Position numbers and translations under genes: made by a program. Positions 1-9,853 of a stretch of 64,000 nt of DNA are shown piece after piece. Location: the NCBI GenBank assembly GCA_903821875.1, contig CAIJMU010000057.1, forward strand, positions 20,632-84,631, in the 5' to 3' direction. The stretch is from an uncultured Spirochaetota bacterium (lineage in GTDB: Bacteria > Spirochaetota > Spirochaetia > Treponematales > Rectinemataceae). Position 1 is the first letter of the stretch. Every line of letters begins with the position of its first letter. Under the pieces are notes generated by a model that saw only the letters and a program-made list of their open reading frames with translations, made no database searches and was not told where the DNA came from.

Positions 1-2
1 CC

Positions 3-3000
3 GTCTATCGAAGAGGGATGCCGCAAGCCACAGTAGAGGATCGAAGGCTCGCCCTCATTGGCGTCGTTTCAGGCGCCTTCATGGTCGGGGACTGGCTGGA
101 AGAGGCCCTGGCCAGCATCGAGAGTCACGACATCGAGATCGAGGCCTTCGATGTCACCTCTCCTGACTCGCCCCTCTTCCTCGGCTTCCACCACTCCATC
201 TCGGGTCCGTCATCGCCACTGGCCAGCGCCGCACTTCGTCCTGGCAGCCTCGAGACGGGTCTCTACGAGTCGGCGACCTGGGAGGTCGGGCAGCGGTCCT
301 GGTTGTTCATCGCGCGGCCGGGACCGGCCTTCGCGCGGGACGGAAGGAACTGGGTCTCCTGGCTCACCCTCCTGGTCGGCTTCGCCTTCGCGGGAAGCTT
401 CCTCATCTTCCTGTCCAATCGCCAGAAAGCCAACCTCGCAGTCGCCCATTCCGAGGAGGCTGTCCGCCAGCTTGAGACACGGAATTCCGCAATCATCGAG
501 AACGCCCCGGACGGCATCGCCCTCATCGATGCAAAGGGCTTGGTCATCTACGGAAGCCCCTCCGCCTTCAGGATGTTCGACCTCCAGCCTGGGGAAATCC
601 TGGGCAAGCAGGCGCTCCAGGGCATACACCCCGAGGACGCGTCCCGTGTCCTCGAGCTTTTCCGTGCCCTGGTCGCCGATCCGGCGAGACCCTTCACTGC
701 GGAGTACCGCTACCGCCACCGCTACGGCGGCTACAGCTGGATCGAGGGAAGCTTCACGAACCTCCTGGCCACCCCCGGGGTCAAGGCAATTGTGAACAAT
801 TTCCACGACATCAGCGACCGCAGGGCAGCGCAGCTCGAGCTTGAGACACTGAACAGGACCCTCGAGCAGCGTGTGGAGGAACGCACCTCAGAGCTCAGGA
901 AGAGCGAGGCAGAGCTCCGCGAGAACCGTGACCGGATGGCCGAAGCGAACATCGCCCTCGAGCGGGCAGGACACATGAAGGACGAGTTCCTCGCCAACAT
1001 GAGCCACGAGATCCGCACCCCGATGAATGCGATCATCGGGCTGTCATCTTTGGCCCTCAAGACGGGAATGACACGGAAGCAGCAGGACTACGTGTCGAAG
1101 GTGCACAATGCGGGCCTCACCCTCCTGGGCGTCATCAACGACATCCTCGATTTCTCGAAAATCGAGGCGGGGGAGCTCACGATCGAGAAGGTCGGCTTCG
1201 ATCTCGACGAGGTGCTCACGAACCTGGGCACGATGGTCTCGCAGAAGGTCATGGAAAAGGAGCTCGAGTTCCTCATCGACGCGCCCCAGGGAATCCCCCG
1301 CGCCTGGATGGGAGACCCCCTCCGCCTCGGCCAGGTCCTCCTCAACCTCCTGTCAAACGCCGTGAAGTTCACCGATGCCGGTGAGGTCCGGCTCTCGGTG
1401 GAGCTCGTCGAGCGAGTGGGTCCGCGTTCCAAGCTCCTCTTCGCGGTGGAGGATACGGGCATCGGCATGGATCCACAGCAGGTGACCCGCCTCTTCCAGG
1501 CCTTTTCGCAGGCAGACAGCTCGACGACCAGGAAGTACGGAGGTACCGGTCTCGGCCTCAGCATCAGCAAGAAACTCGTGGAGCTGATGGGCGGGCAGAT
1601 CTGGGTCGACAGCGCAGCCGGAAAGGGAAGCAAGTTCCGCTTTACAATCTGGCTCGATGAGGCTGGGGAGGGAATGGATCTGGATATATCCCTTCCAGCC
1701 GCCTTCGATGGCAGACGGGTCCTGGTCGTGGATGACAATGCGGCAGCCAGGAACATCCACCGGAGCATCCTCGAAGAGCTGCGCTTCCGGGTCGAGACCG
1801 CGGCCTCTGCCGAAGCCGGGCTTGAGCTGCTTGCGGAGGCCGACGCGAGCGATCCCTATGCCCTCGTGCTGATTGACCTCCATATGCCGGGGGGACTGGA
1901 TGGCGTCACCGCGACGAGGCGCTTGAAGCAGGAGCTCGGGCTCCGAAAGCCTCCGCTGGTATTCATTGCTACCGGGAGCTCGGGCGAGGAACAGCGGCCC
2001 CAGGCTGCCGAGGCAGGGGCCGAGGAGTACCTCGTAAAGCCGCTCACTTCCACTGTCCTCAGGAGGGCGCTGAAGCGGCACTTCGGGGCTCATGACAGCC
2101 TGAACGGTCAGGACGAAACCACAGCCACCGCGACCAGCCACACGCGGAAGCGAGACTTCGGCGGAGCGAGGATCCTCCTGGTCGAGGACAATGACATCAA
2201 CAGGCAAATCGCCACCGAGCTCCTCCAGTCTGTCGGTGTCGCAGTTTCTGTGGCGGTGGACGGGCTCGAGGCAGTGGAGGCGGTCATGCAGGCTGACACC
2301 CCCTTTGACGCCGTGCTGATGGACATCCAGATGCCACTGATGGATGGCTATTCCGCAGCCCGCAGCCTCCGATCCGACAGCCGCTTCGAGGCGCTTCCGA
2401 TCATAGCGATGACAGCCTATGCGATGGAGACCGACAAGCGGAGGGTACTCGAGGCCGGGATGAATGACCACATCGCCAAGCCCATCGATCCCGAGGTCCT
2501 CTTCGCGACCCTCGAGCGCTTTGTCAGCGTACGTGAGCCCGGGGACAGTCAGGGAAGCCCGGGTACGAGGGAGGGCTTTCCCCAGGAAAACCAGGATTCC
2601 TTGGTAGCCTCCCTGCCCCATCTGTCCACCATCGACTTTCGGGACGGACTTGCGCGGGTGGGAGGAAAGACCGGTTTTTTCCTTGAGCTCCTCGCGCGCT
2701 TCAGGGAAGACCACCGGGACGACGGCAACCGGATCGCCGCTGCCCTCGAAGGGGGGGATGCCGAGACGGCGGAGCTCCTCGCCCACGGCCTCAAGGGGGT
2801 AGCCGGAAACATAGGGGCAACTGCCATCCAGAAGGCCACCTCCGGGCTCGAGGACATCCTCAGGCATGGTGGGGATCCGCTGGCAAGGGAAGCTGCCCTC
2901 GTGGAGCTTCGGGCAGCGCTTGCCGCCACCCTGGTTGAGCTTGAACCCCTCGTCCTGGCACGATTCCAGGCCGAACAGGATATCAGGCTGACCAGCCCTG

Positions 3001-3200
3001 AAAGAATGGCGGCCATCCTCGAGGAGCTGGGACGGCTCGTGGAGAACTTCGACCTCGAAGCGGTGAATTACTTCAAGGAAATGCGCGCAGAGCTTCTCGG
3101 AGGCTTCGGTGAGGAGCGGCTTGCACAACTCGAAGCCAGGCTTACCGCCTACGAGTACGAGGAAGCGGCCCGGTGGCTGCGAAGCGAAACCCCGTCATAG
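3..3200 (+). CDS. Hybrid sensor histidine kinase (CHASE-PAS-HisKA-HATPase-REC-REC-HPt), 5' partial
   Basis: The reading frame is open to the left edge, and the first residues ([14 protein letters not shown]) look like the inside of a CHASE sensor domain, so the true start lies upstream; the first internal ATG is at 18. Counting from that ATG: CHASE remainder to about 100, a membrane segment near 115-132, a PAS domain near 155-275, a coiled linker, HisKA with the phospho-acceptor His at 330 ([11 protein letters not shown]), and HATPase with GTGLGLSIS. Two receiver domains follow with acceptor Asp near 620 (LIDLHMP) and 769 (LMDIQMP), then an HPt domain with His near 923 ([12 protein letters not shown]). 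This is a complete internal phosphorelay at the membrane. The ligand is unknown. No dedicated output gene is adjacent; the next gene is another kinase. Confidence 0.93.
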   Translation, partial: VYRRGMPQATVEDRRLALIGVVSGAFMVGDWLEEALASIESHDIEIEAFDVTSPDSPLFLGFHHSISGPSSPLASAALRPGSLETGLYESATWEVGQRSWLFIARPGPAFARDGRNWVSWLTLLVGFAFAGSFLIFLSNRQKANLAVAHSEEAVRQLETRNSAIIENAPDGIALIDAKGLVIYGSPSAFRMFDLQPGEILGKQALQGIHPEDASRVLELFRALVADPARPFTAEYRYRHRYGGYSWIEGSFTNLLATPGVKAIVNNFHDISDRRAAQLELETLNRTLEQRVEERTSELRKSEAELRENRDRMAEANIALERAGHMKDEFLANMSHEIRTPMNAIIGLSSLALKTGMTRKQQDYVSKVHNAGLTLLGVINDILDFSKIEAGELTIEKVGFDLDEVLTNLGTMVSQKVMEKELEFLIDAPQGIPRAWMGDPLRLGQVLLNLLSNAVKFTDAGEVRLSVELVERVGPRSKLLFAVEDTGIGMDPQQVTRLFQAFSQADSSTTRKYGGTGLGLSISKKLVELMGGQIWVDSAAGKGSKFRFTIWLDEAGEGMDLDISLPAAFDGRRVLVVDDNAAARNIHRSILEELRFRVETAASAEAGLELLAEADASDPYALVLIDLHMPGGLDGVTATRRLKQELGLRKPPLVFIATGSSGEEQRPQAAEAGAEEYLVKPLTSTVLRRALKRHFGAHDSLNGQDETTATATSHTRKRDFGGARILLVEDNDINRQIATELLQSVGVAVSVAVDGLEAVEAVMQADTPFDAVLMDIQMPLMDGYSAARSLRSDSRFEALPIIAMTAYAMETDKRRVLEAGMNDHIAKPIDPEVLFATLERFVSVREPGDSQGSPGTREGFPQENQDSLVASLPHLSTIDFRDGLARVGGKTGFFLELLARFREDHRDDGNRIAAALEGGDAETAELLAHGLKGVAGNIGATAIQKATSGLEDILRHGGDPLAREAALVELRAALAATLVELEPLVLARFQAEQDIRLTSPERMAAILEELGRLVENFDLEAVNYFKEMRAELLGGFGEERLAQLEARLTAYEYEEAARWLRSETPS

Positions 3201-3300
3201 CGAAGTGCCTGCATGGCTTGCAGCTTTCCCGCCTCGGCAGCCGCCTCTGCCTGGCATCCTGGATGCAGGTTTTCAAATGCATTCCATTGAATCTTAGCCG

Positions 3301-5469
3301 ATGTGCGCCTACACTTACATGGTGGTAACTGCAGGAAAAAGCGGACTACGGCGCGCCGCCCTAATTGTGGTGTCCCTGCTTTTCTTCCTTGTTACGCTCG
3401 AAGCACAGCCAGAAAACAGGAAATGGCATATCCTCGTGCTGGACTCCTACCATGAGGGCTTTGCCTGGAGCGTCGCGCAGTTCGAGGGCATCAAAGGAGC
3501 CTTGACCGCAGAGCTCCCAGAAAACTCCCTCGACATCTCAGTGTTCCACCTCGACGACCGGAGATTCCACACCAAACTGGCGCTCACGGAAGCATATTTC
3601 GCCCAACTCGCAGGCGACCAGCATCTGGATCTCATCTTCACTACGGACAATTCAGCCTATTCCTTCATGAGGGAAAGTCCCTGGCGGCTCGGGCGCCGCA
3701 TCCCCCTGGTGTTTGCCGGCGTCAACGACTACATCAGCGACGGGAAGGAAGGCGAGTTCCTCATGACGGGTATCGCCGAGAATTTCCTGTCGGGGCGTTC
3801 CGATACGCTCAAGGCCGCCCTGGCCCTCCTGCCCGGAACAAAGCGCGTCGTCTTCACCCTCGACGGTACCCCGACCTCCATGGCGATACAAAAGGAGTTC
3901 GAAGCCATCGGGGACCAGTTCCCCAGGCTCAGCTTCGATTTCAGGACTATCGATGATATCGAAGGGCAATTAGCCCTCGTTTCACGCCTCGGAAAGGGCG
4001 ATATCTACGTGCCCATCGGAACCCACCTCGACGCCTCAGGTACCCTTCTAACCTACGAAGAGGCTATGGAACGGCTCTCGGCAGCCTGCCCCGTGCCGAG
4101 CTTCGGCTTTATCGAAAACCGGATCAGCCACGGCATTGTAGGAGGCAAGATCCTCACCGGACACGACCACGGTACCTCGGCCGGGAAGCTCGGCCTTGCC
4201 ATCCTCCGGGGAGCGCCACCTGGGAGCCTTCCTCCCCTCATGGACAATCCTGGGAAGCTCCTCTTCGACCACAGGCAGCTGGCGCGTTTCAGCCTTCCCG
4301 AATCGGCGCTCCCTAACGGGGCAGAGATCCTGTTCAAACCAGCCGATCCCTTGGCTGAAATCTGGGGCTACCTGCTAGCCTACACCGTCGCCCTCGTCGT
4401 ATTGACCGTGATTGTCATACTGCTGGTGGTCGGCCGGAGGAGGCTCCGGGTGGCCACCGAGCGGCTGGCCAGGAGCGAGGCAACCCTCGAGTCCTACTTC
4501 GAGAACTCCCCCGAGGCGATCTTCGTGGCAGACGACGCAGGCAGATACCTCCGCGTCAACCGGGGCGCGAGCCTCCTGACCGGCTATTCGCCCAGGGATC
4601 TCCTCAGGCTTTCGGTAGCGGAACTCCTGGCGCCTGCCTCTGTCGACGAGGGACGCGCCCATTTCAGCCGGGTCTTTTCCGAGGGCAAGGCCTACGGGGA
4701 ACTCCAGTTCCGTCGACAGGATGGCAGCATTTTCTGGATGAGCGTCCACGCCGTACGGTTGGGAAGAGACGAGAACTTCGCCATCTGCCAGGACATCACC
4801 CGCCGCATCGAGGGTGAGGAAGGGGTTAAACGCTCCCTCATCGAGAAGGTAACCCTCCTCAGGGAGCTCTACCACCGCACAAAAAACAATATGTCGGTCA
4901 TCATCGCCATGCTCGAGCTGCAGGCCCTCGAACAGGGGGATGAACGCCTGATCAATGCCTTCAAGGAAGCCGAGAACCGCATCCGGTCGATGGCACTGGT
5001 CCACCAGAAGCTCTACGACGCGGCCGACCTCTCACATATCAACCTCAAGGACTATATCAGGGACCTGATCGAACTCCTGTCGAAGAGCTACAACGTCTCA
5101 TCCACCGAGGTAGCCTTCGACACGGAACTGGACGAGGTCGAGGTCCTCATCGACAGCGCAATCCCTTGCGGACTCATCCTCAACGAACTGATCTCGAACG
5201 CCCTCATCTTTGCCTTCCCCGAGGGGAGAAAGGGAAGGATCTCCGTCTCCCTGCGCCGCGACAAGGATGGATCCATCGAGTTCTTTGTCGCCGACGATGG
5301 CATAGGGGTTCCCATCGGTTTCGACTTCCGACGCGACGGTCATCTAGGACTGCAGACAATCTTCGGCCTCGGGGAGGGACAGCTCGAGGGAAGTGTTGAT
5401 TTCCATTCTGGCGCGGGCCTGGCCTGCCGAATCACGTTCAAGGATGACCAATATCGTCCAAGGGTATAA
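3301..5469 (+). CDS. Membrane histidine kinase with periplasmic binding-protein-like sensor and HisKA_2 domain
   Basis: A 722-residue kinase. An N-terminal signal or anchor segment (residues about 20-35) leads into a roughly 310-residue extracytoplasmic domain beginning HILVLDSYHEGFAWS, which resembles ABC substrate-binding proteins found fused to kinases. A membrane helix lies near 355-377, then a PAS domain near 398-505 (YFENSPEAIFVADD). The HisKA_2 motif ELYHRTKNNMSVI carries the acceptor His at about 525, and a HATPase domain ends the protein (NELISNALIFAFPEGRKGR). HisKA_2 kinases usually pair with stand-alone response regulators, which fits the next gene 3 bp downstream. An ATG at 3319 is an alternative start; neither has a strong ribosome-binding site. 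The ligand cannot be told. Confidence 0.9.
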   Translation: MCAYTYMVVTAGKSGLRRAALIVVSLLFFLVTLEAQPENRKWHILVLDSYHEGFAWSVAQFEGIKGALTAELPENSLDISVFHLDDRRFHTKLALTEAYFAQLAGDQHLDLIFTTDNSAYSFMRESPWRLGRRIPLVFAGVNDYISDGKEGEFLMTGIAENFLSGRSDTLKAALALLPGTKRVVFTLDGTPTSMAIQKEFEAIGDQFPRLSFDFRTIDDIEGQLALVSRLGKGDIYVPIGTHLDASGTLLTYEEAMERLSAACPVPSFGFIENRISHGIVGGKILTGHDHGTSAGKLGLAILRGAPPGSLPPLMDNPGKLLFDHRQLARFSLPESALPNGAEILFKPADPLAEIWGYLLAYTVALVVLTVIVILLVVGRRRLRVATERLARSEATLESYFENSPEAIFVADDAGRYLRVNRGASLLTGYSPRDLLRLSVAELLAPASVDEGRAHFSRVFSEGKAYGELQFRRQDGSIFWMSVHAVRLGRDENFAICQDITRRIEGEEGVKRSLIEKVTLLRELYHRTKNNMSVIIAMLELQALEQGDERLINAFKEAENRIRSMALVHQKLYDAADLSHINLKDYIRDLIELLSKSYNVSSTEVAFDTELDEVEVLIDSAIPCGLILNELISNALIFAFPEGRKGRISVSLRRDKDGSIEFFVADDGIGVPIGFDFRRDGHLGLQTIFGLGEGQLEGSVDFHSGAGLACRITFKDDQYRPRV

Positions 5470-5472
5470 AAG

Positions 5473-5844
5473 ATGAAACACACGCGGATTCTTGTGGTCG
5501 AGGATGAATTCATGATCGCCAGCCAGCTCAAGACAAACCTCATCAAGGGTGGCCATATCGTCTGTGGAATCGCGAGCCGGGGCGAGGATGCCATCGACAT
5601 GGCCAGGAAGGAAGTGCCGGACGCCATCCTGATGGATATCCGAATCCGTGGCTCCCAGGACGGCATGGCTGCAGCGAAGGTAATCAGGACCTTCCTCGAC
5701 GTTCCCATCATCTTCACCAGTGGCTATGCAGACCACGAGATGCGCGACCAGGCCCTGGCCCTCCAACCTTCGGCCTATCTTCTCAAACCCATCAGCATTG
5801 CCCAGATCGAGGAACTCCTCGAAGGCGACTTCGCTGCTAAATGA
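5473..5844 (+). CDS. Single-domain response regulator
   Basis: A 123-residue CheY-like receiver with no output domain. The acidic pair is visible (VVEDEFMI), the acceptor Asp is near 56 (AILMDIRIRG), the Ser/Thr switch is in IIFTSGY, and the conserved Lys is in YLLKPIS. The RIRGSQDGMAAA segment after the Asp is common in receivers paired with HisKA_2/HWE kinases. It starts 3 bp after the kinase stop, so the two are almost certainly co-transcribed and form one signalling pair. Without an output domain it must act by protein contact or pass the phosphate on. Confidence 0.92.
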   Translation: MKHTRILVVEDEFMIASQLKTNLIKGGHIVCGIASRGEDAIDMARKEVPDAILMDIRIRGSQDGMAAAKVIRTFLDVPIIFTSGYADHEMRDQALALQPSAYLLKPISIAQIEELLEGDFAAK

Positions 5845-5885
5845 ATGAATGCGCCTGAGGCGCCCGAGGCAGGCTGCCTGCCGGA

Positions 5886-6281
5886 TCAGGACAGCGCGGC
5901 TTGAACCGAGCCTGTGGCGAGGGCACCAAGGGAGGCTAGCTTTTCCTGATGGTGGAGGGCATCCCTCGTTTCGCCAAGCTTCAGCCTGGCCTGGGTCAGC
6001 TCGGCCGCAGTGCGGGCCACCTCTGCCTCCAGGATCGCTTCCTTGGCCGCCAGCTCCTCGGTCATGCGGTTGAAGAGGATCGCGAGATCCCTGAACTCCG
6101 CGGAGCTCCTGACCCGCAGTCGTGCGCTGTAGTCGCTCCTGCCGATGCGGCTGACCGCCTCGTTTAAGGCTTCAAGGGGCTTCCAGAACCTCTGGATCGG
6201 GCCCGTCACGATGGGGCTCCGCAGAGGGATGTCCTGCATGATCCAATGGAGGAAGGGCAGGACAAAAGGACGGAAATACAC
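5886..6281 (-). pseudogene. Remnant of a HAMP-containing histidine kinase
   Basis: The 131-codon frame encodes a HAMP-like stretch (IQRFWKPLEALNEAVSRIG ... DYSARLRV ... LAILFNRMTEELAAKEA), a coiled coil, and the opening of a dimerisation domain (HHQEKLASLGALATG). It stops where a His box of the type AHEINNPL should follow, so the phospho-acceptor and ATPase domains are missing. No convincing sensor or pair of membrane segments precedes it. I read it as a 3'- and probably 5'-truncated kinase gene. It lies directly downstream of another broken two-component gene on the same strand, suggesting both decayed together. Expression as a HAMP fragment is possible but unsupported. Confidence 0.7.
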
Positions 6282-6376
6282 TGCCTTGAGAATGCCAGGG
6301 CCCTGATCTCAAGCCTGCCTCGATGCTGCATGTTTGTACCTCCTTTACAGTATTGCAGTAATCGTGCCAACCCAGG

Positions 6377-6685
6377 CTAACTTTCAATGCAATAGCGTTC
6401 GAGCTTGTTGTAGAGCTGGCGACCTCTGATACCGAGCCATTCGGCAGCCAGGCTTCTGTTGCCTCCGGCCCGTCCCAGGACCTCGCGGAGATGCGCTTCC
6501 TCGTGGAGGGCCAGGAAGCTGGCTAGGTTCGAGGATTGGGGCAGGAACTGGGGGACAGACACCCATGGATATCCTCGCAGCGATCCCGGAGGGGAGGAAC
6601 GTCGATCCTGATGACGTTGAGGCGGTAGTACAGGTCTTCCCGAAATCGACCCGCACGCACCTCGAGAGCCATGGGTTGCGCAGGC
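6377..6685 (-). pseudogene. Remnant of an NtrC-type sigma-54 activator
   Basis: Read on the minus strand from about 6685, one frame gives a clear sigma-54 AAA+ segment ([20 protein letters not shown] then [13 protein letters not shown]). The frame then meets a copy of the 12-base repeat (6551-6562), after which homology continues in a different frame with a Fis-type helix-turn-helix (EEAHLREVLGRAGGNRSLA, AEWLGIRGRQLYNKLERY) ending at 6377. The N-terminal receiver, most of the AAA+ core, and the segment between the two conserved blocks are missing. The gene is both truncated and frameshifted. Together with the kinase remnant downstream it looks like a dead two-component system. Confidence 0.75.
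6551..6562 (+). repeat. 12-mer repeat GGGGACAGACAC, copy in sigma-54 activator remnant
   Basis: Exact copy. It sits exactly at the break between the AAA+ remnant and the HTH remnant of the decayed activator, so its insertion or an associated deletion may have broken that gene. Confidence 0.85.
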
Positions 6686-6747
6686 ATGTGTGCATCTCAT
6701 TGCACAGACGATTCTTTCTTGCCAGCAGGATTCAGCCTGGCGGTGGC

Positions 6748-7611
6748 TCAGGCCAGCGCAGCCTCTCCCCCAGACCTGAGGAGGGCAGGGGCGAGGCGGA
6801 AACCGAGGTACAGCATCCATGCGACGAGGCCGAGATGGAGCACATCATTTTCGGAGAACCACAGGCCCCTCGACCAGAGGGCGGGCCCGAGGCCTCCGAG
6901 ATAGGCGGCGAAGTAGGCGGCCATCACAAGGGCCATGCCGAGCCAGGCCCGGAGGAGGATGAGGTCCGCCCGTCGCTTCCAGCGGAGCCAGGCCAGGAGG
7001 TTGACGGCAAAAAAGCCCAGCATCGAGGGGATCACGAAGAGCACCATGGCTTCGAAGGAAACCATGAAGGCGTCTGGCTTCGCCGCCCCGACAAGGGCAA
7101 AGGCGAGATAGGCGGGCGTGGAGATCCAGGCCCAGGCTCCGAGGAACTTCCCGCCCAGGCCACGCGTCGAAAAGGCTGCCACGGCCACGCCCATCGAGGA
7201 GACGCTCGCGACGGTGAGCATCATGTAGGCAACTTCCCAGTAGCTCGTAAGGGCCATCGTGGCGCGGCCGGACCCTTTTATCATGTAGCCGAAGGCCTGG
7301 TAGCTCGTGCCAGCGAGGAGGGTGCCGAGGCCCCAGACCACGAGCGCGATCCCCCAACAGAGGAGGGCGCGCGCAGTAGCTGTCCCCGAAGCGCCAGCCA
7401 GGGCTGCAGCTCGTCGCCTCAATCCCAGGAAGCGAAGGCCCATGGCGATCGTGAGGATGCCCAGTGCGTATACGATGAGGGTCGAACTGGGCTGGATAAG
7501 GACGAGGTCCCCACCAGCGAAGTCAAAGCGCCAGGAGGGCTGTGTCGCAAGCCAGGCTTCGGGGCTTTGGGGTGGGGAGAGGGCAAGGGTGCCGAGGTTT
7601 GAGAGGTTCAT
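6748..7611 (-). CDS. Multi-pass membrane protein of unknown function
   Basis: A 287-residue, strongly hydrophobic protein with about seven predicted membrane helices (for example STLIVYALGILTIAMGLRFL, ALLCWGIALVVWGLGTLLAG, AMVLFVIPSMLGFFAVNLLA, LGMALVMAAYFAAYLGGLGP). The short N-terminus and positively charged loops (GLRRRAAAL, RWKRRADL) suggest an inner-membrane topology. I do not recognise catalytic or transport motifs and do not assign a family. It stands alone on the minus strand, between the peptidase gene (107 bp upstream) and the decayed two-component genes (about 60 bp downstream). The frame has normal codon use and no breaks, so it is probably a real gene. Confidence 0.75.
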   Translation of the reverse strand: MNLSNLGTLALSPPQSPEAWLATQPSWRFDFAGGDLVLIQPSSTLIVYALGILTIAMGLRFLGLRRRAAALAGASGTATARALLCWGIALVVWGLGTLLAGTSYQAFGYMIKGSGRATMALTSYWEVAYMMLTVASVSSMGVAVAAFSTRGLGGKFLGAWAWISTPAYLAFALVGAAKPDAFMVSFEAMVLFVIPSMLGFFAVNLLAWLRWKRRADLILLRAWLGMALVMAAYFAAYLGGLGPALWSRGLWFSENDVLHLGLVAWMLYLGFRLAPALLRSGGEAALA

Positions 7612-7718
7612 TCCTAAGGATAGTCGCCTGTCCCTGGGCTGCGGTCAACAGCCAGGAGGGACGGCCATGAGGGACGGAGGGACAGGGGAGGCAGTCGAAT
7701 GGGCTTCCCCCCATCAGC

Positions 7719-8705
7719 TCATCCAGCCTCGCGGCAGAAAGCAAGGCAGAAATCTTCCATGGCACGAAGGGCATCGGGTTCAAGGCATTCGATGCAGTCC
7801 TGGGGACTGTGGGTGAGGGCCCAGGTCCCAGGCCAGGCTGGGCCAAGAAGCTCCGCGCCTGGCAGGAGGGCCAAACCCGAGACCGCGCGCGAAAGTCGCT
7901 CCGCCTCCGACGCGGGCAGGAGACTGATGCCGACCGAGGGAAGTCCTGCAAGCGAGAAGCCCAGATCATCCGACCAGGGCAGGGGCAGCTCCAGTGGCTC
8001 ACCGATGCCTGCCTTGACCGCTGCCCGGCGCAGCGCGGTGACTGTCCCCGCAAGAATCGCTGCACCCTCGGGATCCTCCCCCGGCGCAAAGGCCCGCCGG
8101 GCAGAGGTAGAAAGCAGGAGCCGCGAACCCCTCCCTACGACATCCAGGACAAGAATCGAGGGCCGGGTCGGCCACTTCCCCGGTGTCTGTCCCCCTGCTG
8201 AGGGTGTCTGTCCCCCTCGGAGAGCTGTCTGTCCCCCTCCGAGGATCGACCTGAGGCCGAGGCCAAGGGAATAGGACCCCTGTGAGAGCGCGCCTTCCGT
8301 GGCGGGAGCCTCCTCGCCATCGGTGAACAGGATGAGGACGCCTCCTCGCTGGCTTTTTCCATCCCCGCTTCGGTGTCTGTCCCTGTTCTTGCCCAGGCGC
8401 GAACTGCCCAGATGAGCCGCCACGCGAACAAGGACGAGGCAGGCGGCCGAGTTGTCGAGGGCGCCGGGGCTCTCAGCCACGCGGTCGTAGTGGGCGACGA
8501 GGATGACGGCCGGCTTTCCATGGCAGGCCCGCACGAGGAGGTGACGGCGTCCGGCAATGGCCAGGACCTGGCCTGAGATCCCCCTCGATGCGAGCATTGT
8601 GGAAAGGAGTGAGAGACGATCGGCCTCTGGAGCAAGAAAGGCACGGAAATCCGGGCCAAAGGGGTCGGTCTCGGAGTCAGGTGGCTCCCTGCCTCCTGGG
8701 CTCAC
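7719..8705 (-). CDS. M28-family zinc aminopeptidase-like protein carrying repeat insertions
   Basis: The 328-residue protein has metal-ligand motifs expected of M28 peptidases: VAHYDRV, GALDNSAA and FTDGEEA, with a later LPWSDDLGF and a C-terminal LTHSPQDCIE that may supply the last His. No clear signal peptide is seen, so it may be cytoplasmic. Its start overlaps the LacI stop by 4 bp (ATGA), making it the last gene of the sugar operon. Oddly, the region between the Asp and later ligands contains four copies of the 12-mer repeat: one reads NRDRHRSG, and three in direct orientation 21 bp apart read GGGQTALRGGQTPSAGGQTP. These sit in what should be a surface loop and keep the frame. A product with this architecture is unusual; activity is likely but unproven. 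Confidence 0.8.
   Translation of the reverse strand: MSPGGREPPDSETDPFGPDFRAFLAPEADRLSLLSTMLASRGISGQVLAIAGRRHLLVRACHGKPAVILVAHYDRVAESPGALDNSAACLVLVRVAAHLGSSRLGKNRDRHRSGDGKSQRGGVLILFTDGEEAPATEGALSQGSYSLGLGLRSILGGGQTALRGGQTPSAGGQTPGKWPTRPSILVLDVVGRGSRLLLSTSARRAFAPGEDPEGAAILAGTVTALRRAAVKAGIGEPLELPLPWSDDLGFSLAGLPSVGISLLPASEAERLSRAVSGLALLPGAELLGPAWPGTWALTHSPQDCIECLEPDALRAMEDFCLAFCREAG
8183..8236 (-). repeat. Direct array of three 12-mer repeats, 21-bp period
   Basis: Copies at 8183-8194 and 8204-8215 are exact (GTGTCTGTCCCC on plus); the third at 8225-8236 has one mismatch. The 21-bp spacing keeps the frame and encodes three GGQT peptides in the M28 peptidase. Confidence 0.9.
8373..8384 (-). repeat. 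12-mer repeat, one mismatch
   Basis: GTGTCTGTCCCT inside the same peptidase gene, read as RDRHR. It uses a different frame from the three-copy array. Confidence 0.75.
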
Positions 8706-9853
8706 CTCGGGGCGGCTGCCGCCGGGTCCTGGGCAGGATCGGGCTTCCTGGACTGGCCCGGAGCCCCGGTCGAAGCGCGGATGACCAGCTCGAAGGGCAG
8801 GATTCTGGAGCGGGAATCGACCCTGGAAAGAAGCTCGCAGGCGAGGGTCGCAGCGCCTGCGCCCTTTTCGAAGCCAGGCTGTCGCACCGTGCTGAGGGGC
8901 GGGGAGGCGCGGCTGGCCAGGGGGATGTCGTCAAAACCCGAGACCGAGGCATCAGAGGGAACTGAAAGACCCCGTCTCCTGAGCGCATCGTAGGCGCCGA
9001 GGGCAATGATGTCGGCCATGGCGACGAAGGCGGTCGGCATCGGACCGGGAAGGGCGAGGAGCTCGTCGGTAGCGCGGAGGCCTCCCTCGAAGGAGCCCTC
9101 GGCAAGCACGATGGCTGCATCCGTTCCCCCGGCCACGAGGTTGAACTTCGCAAGCGCCTTCGCAAAACCGGAAAGGCGCCGCTCGCTGACCAGGGAATGT
9201 CCTTCTGCGCCGCTGGAATAGGCCTCGGGCTTGAGCCTGAGTATGCCTACCCGGCGGTGGCCAAGAGCCAGAACGTGCTCCATCATCGCCTGGGCGGCTG
9301 CCTCGTTGTCGATTCCGATGTTGGCAATTCCCTCCATTTCGCGGGCATCTATGGTAACGAAGGGCAGGTGACGGCGACCGAGGATTCGCGTGACCTCGGT
9401 ATCGACCTCGATGCCTATCATTATGAGGGAATCGACGGCGGCCCTGCGCGCTGCCTCTTCGACCTTGCCGCGGATCGGGGGCAGCATCGTAAGGACCAGC
9501 CCCCGTTCGTCGCAGATCATGCCGATACCCCGCACGATCTCGCAGAGGTGGGGATTGGAGAGGGCTTCGTGAAGGGGCTGGGGGAGGAGAAGTCCGATGG
9601 CTCCCAGGCGGCGCGTGGCCAGGGCCCTGGCCACCGAATCGGGCTCGTATCCCATCTCCGCGATGATGTCCAGGACGCGCTTCCGGGTCTCGGGCGAGAT
9701 CCGGCCCGGATCGTTGAGCACGAAGGAGACAGTCGTCTTGGAGACACCCGCCTTCGCGGCAATGTCCCTGATGGTCACGCGCACAGCCGCTCCTGCTCCG
9801 CCTGGGTGCCTATTTGATGGAGCCATCGGCTCCCTGTCATTTGATGGAGCCAT
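8702..9853 (-). CDS. LacI-family transcriptional regulator
   Basis: A 383-residue LacI/GalR repressor. The helix-turn-helix is VTIRDIAAKAGVSKTTVSFV with the hinge NDPGRISPETRKRVLDII, followed by a periplasmic-binding-protein-like effector domain (GAIGLLLPQ ... ALGHRRVGILRLKPEA ... VSGFDDIPLASR). It is embedded in the sugar ABC operon, downstream of both permeases, and most likely controls that operon through the palindromes upstream of the binding protein. Its 5' end is unusual: a 27-bp tandem repeat duplicates the ATG and its GGGAG ribosome-binding site, so translation can start at 9853 or 9826, differing by nine residues (MAPSNDREP). Confidence 0.93.
   Translation of the reverse strand: MAPSNDREPMAPSNRHPGGAGAAVRVTIRDIAAKAGVSKTTVSFVLNDPGRISPETRKRVLDIIAEMGYEPDSVARALATRRLGAIGLLLPQPLHEALSNPHLCEIVRGIGMICDERGLVLTMLPPIRGKVEEAARRAAVDSLIMIGIEVDTEVTRILGRRHLPFVTIDAREMEGIANIGIDNEAAAQAMMEHVLALGHRRVGILRLKPEAYSSGAEGHSLVSERRLSGFAKALAKFNLVAGGTDAAIVLAEGSFEGGLRATDELLALPGPMPTAFVAMADIIALGAYDALRRRGLSVPSDASVSGFDDIPLASRASPPLSTVRQPGFEKGAGAATLACELLSRVDSRSRILPFELVIRASTGAPGQSRKPDPAQDPAAAAPR

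Noticed and set aside
1353..3128. A 591-codon minus-strand open frame opposite the hybrid kinase
   Set aside because: The plus frame encodes HATPase, receivers and HPt; the minus frame is motif-free.
5851..5863. Terminator after the response regulator (GCGCC-TGA-GGCGC)
   Set aside because: Stem is only five base pairs and has no T-run on either strand.
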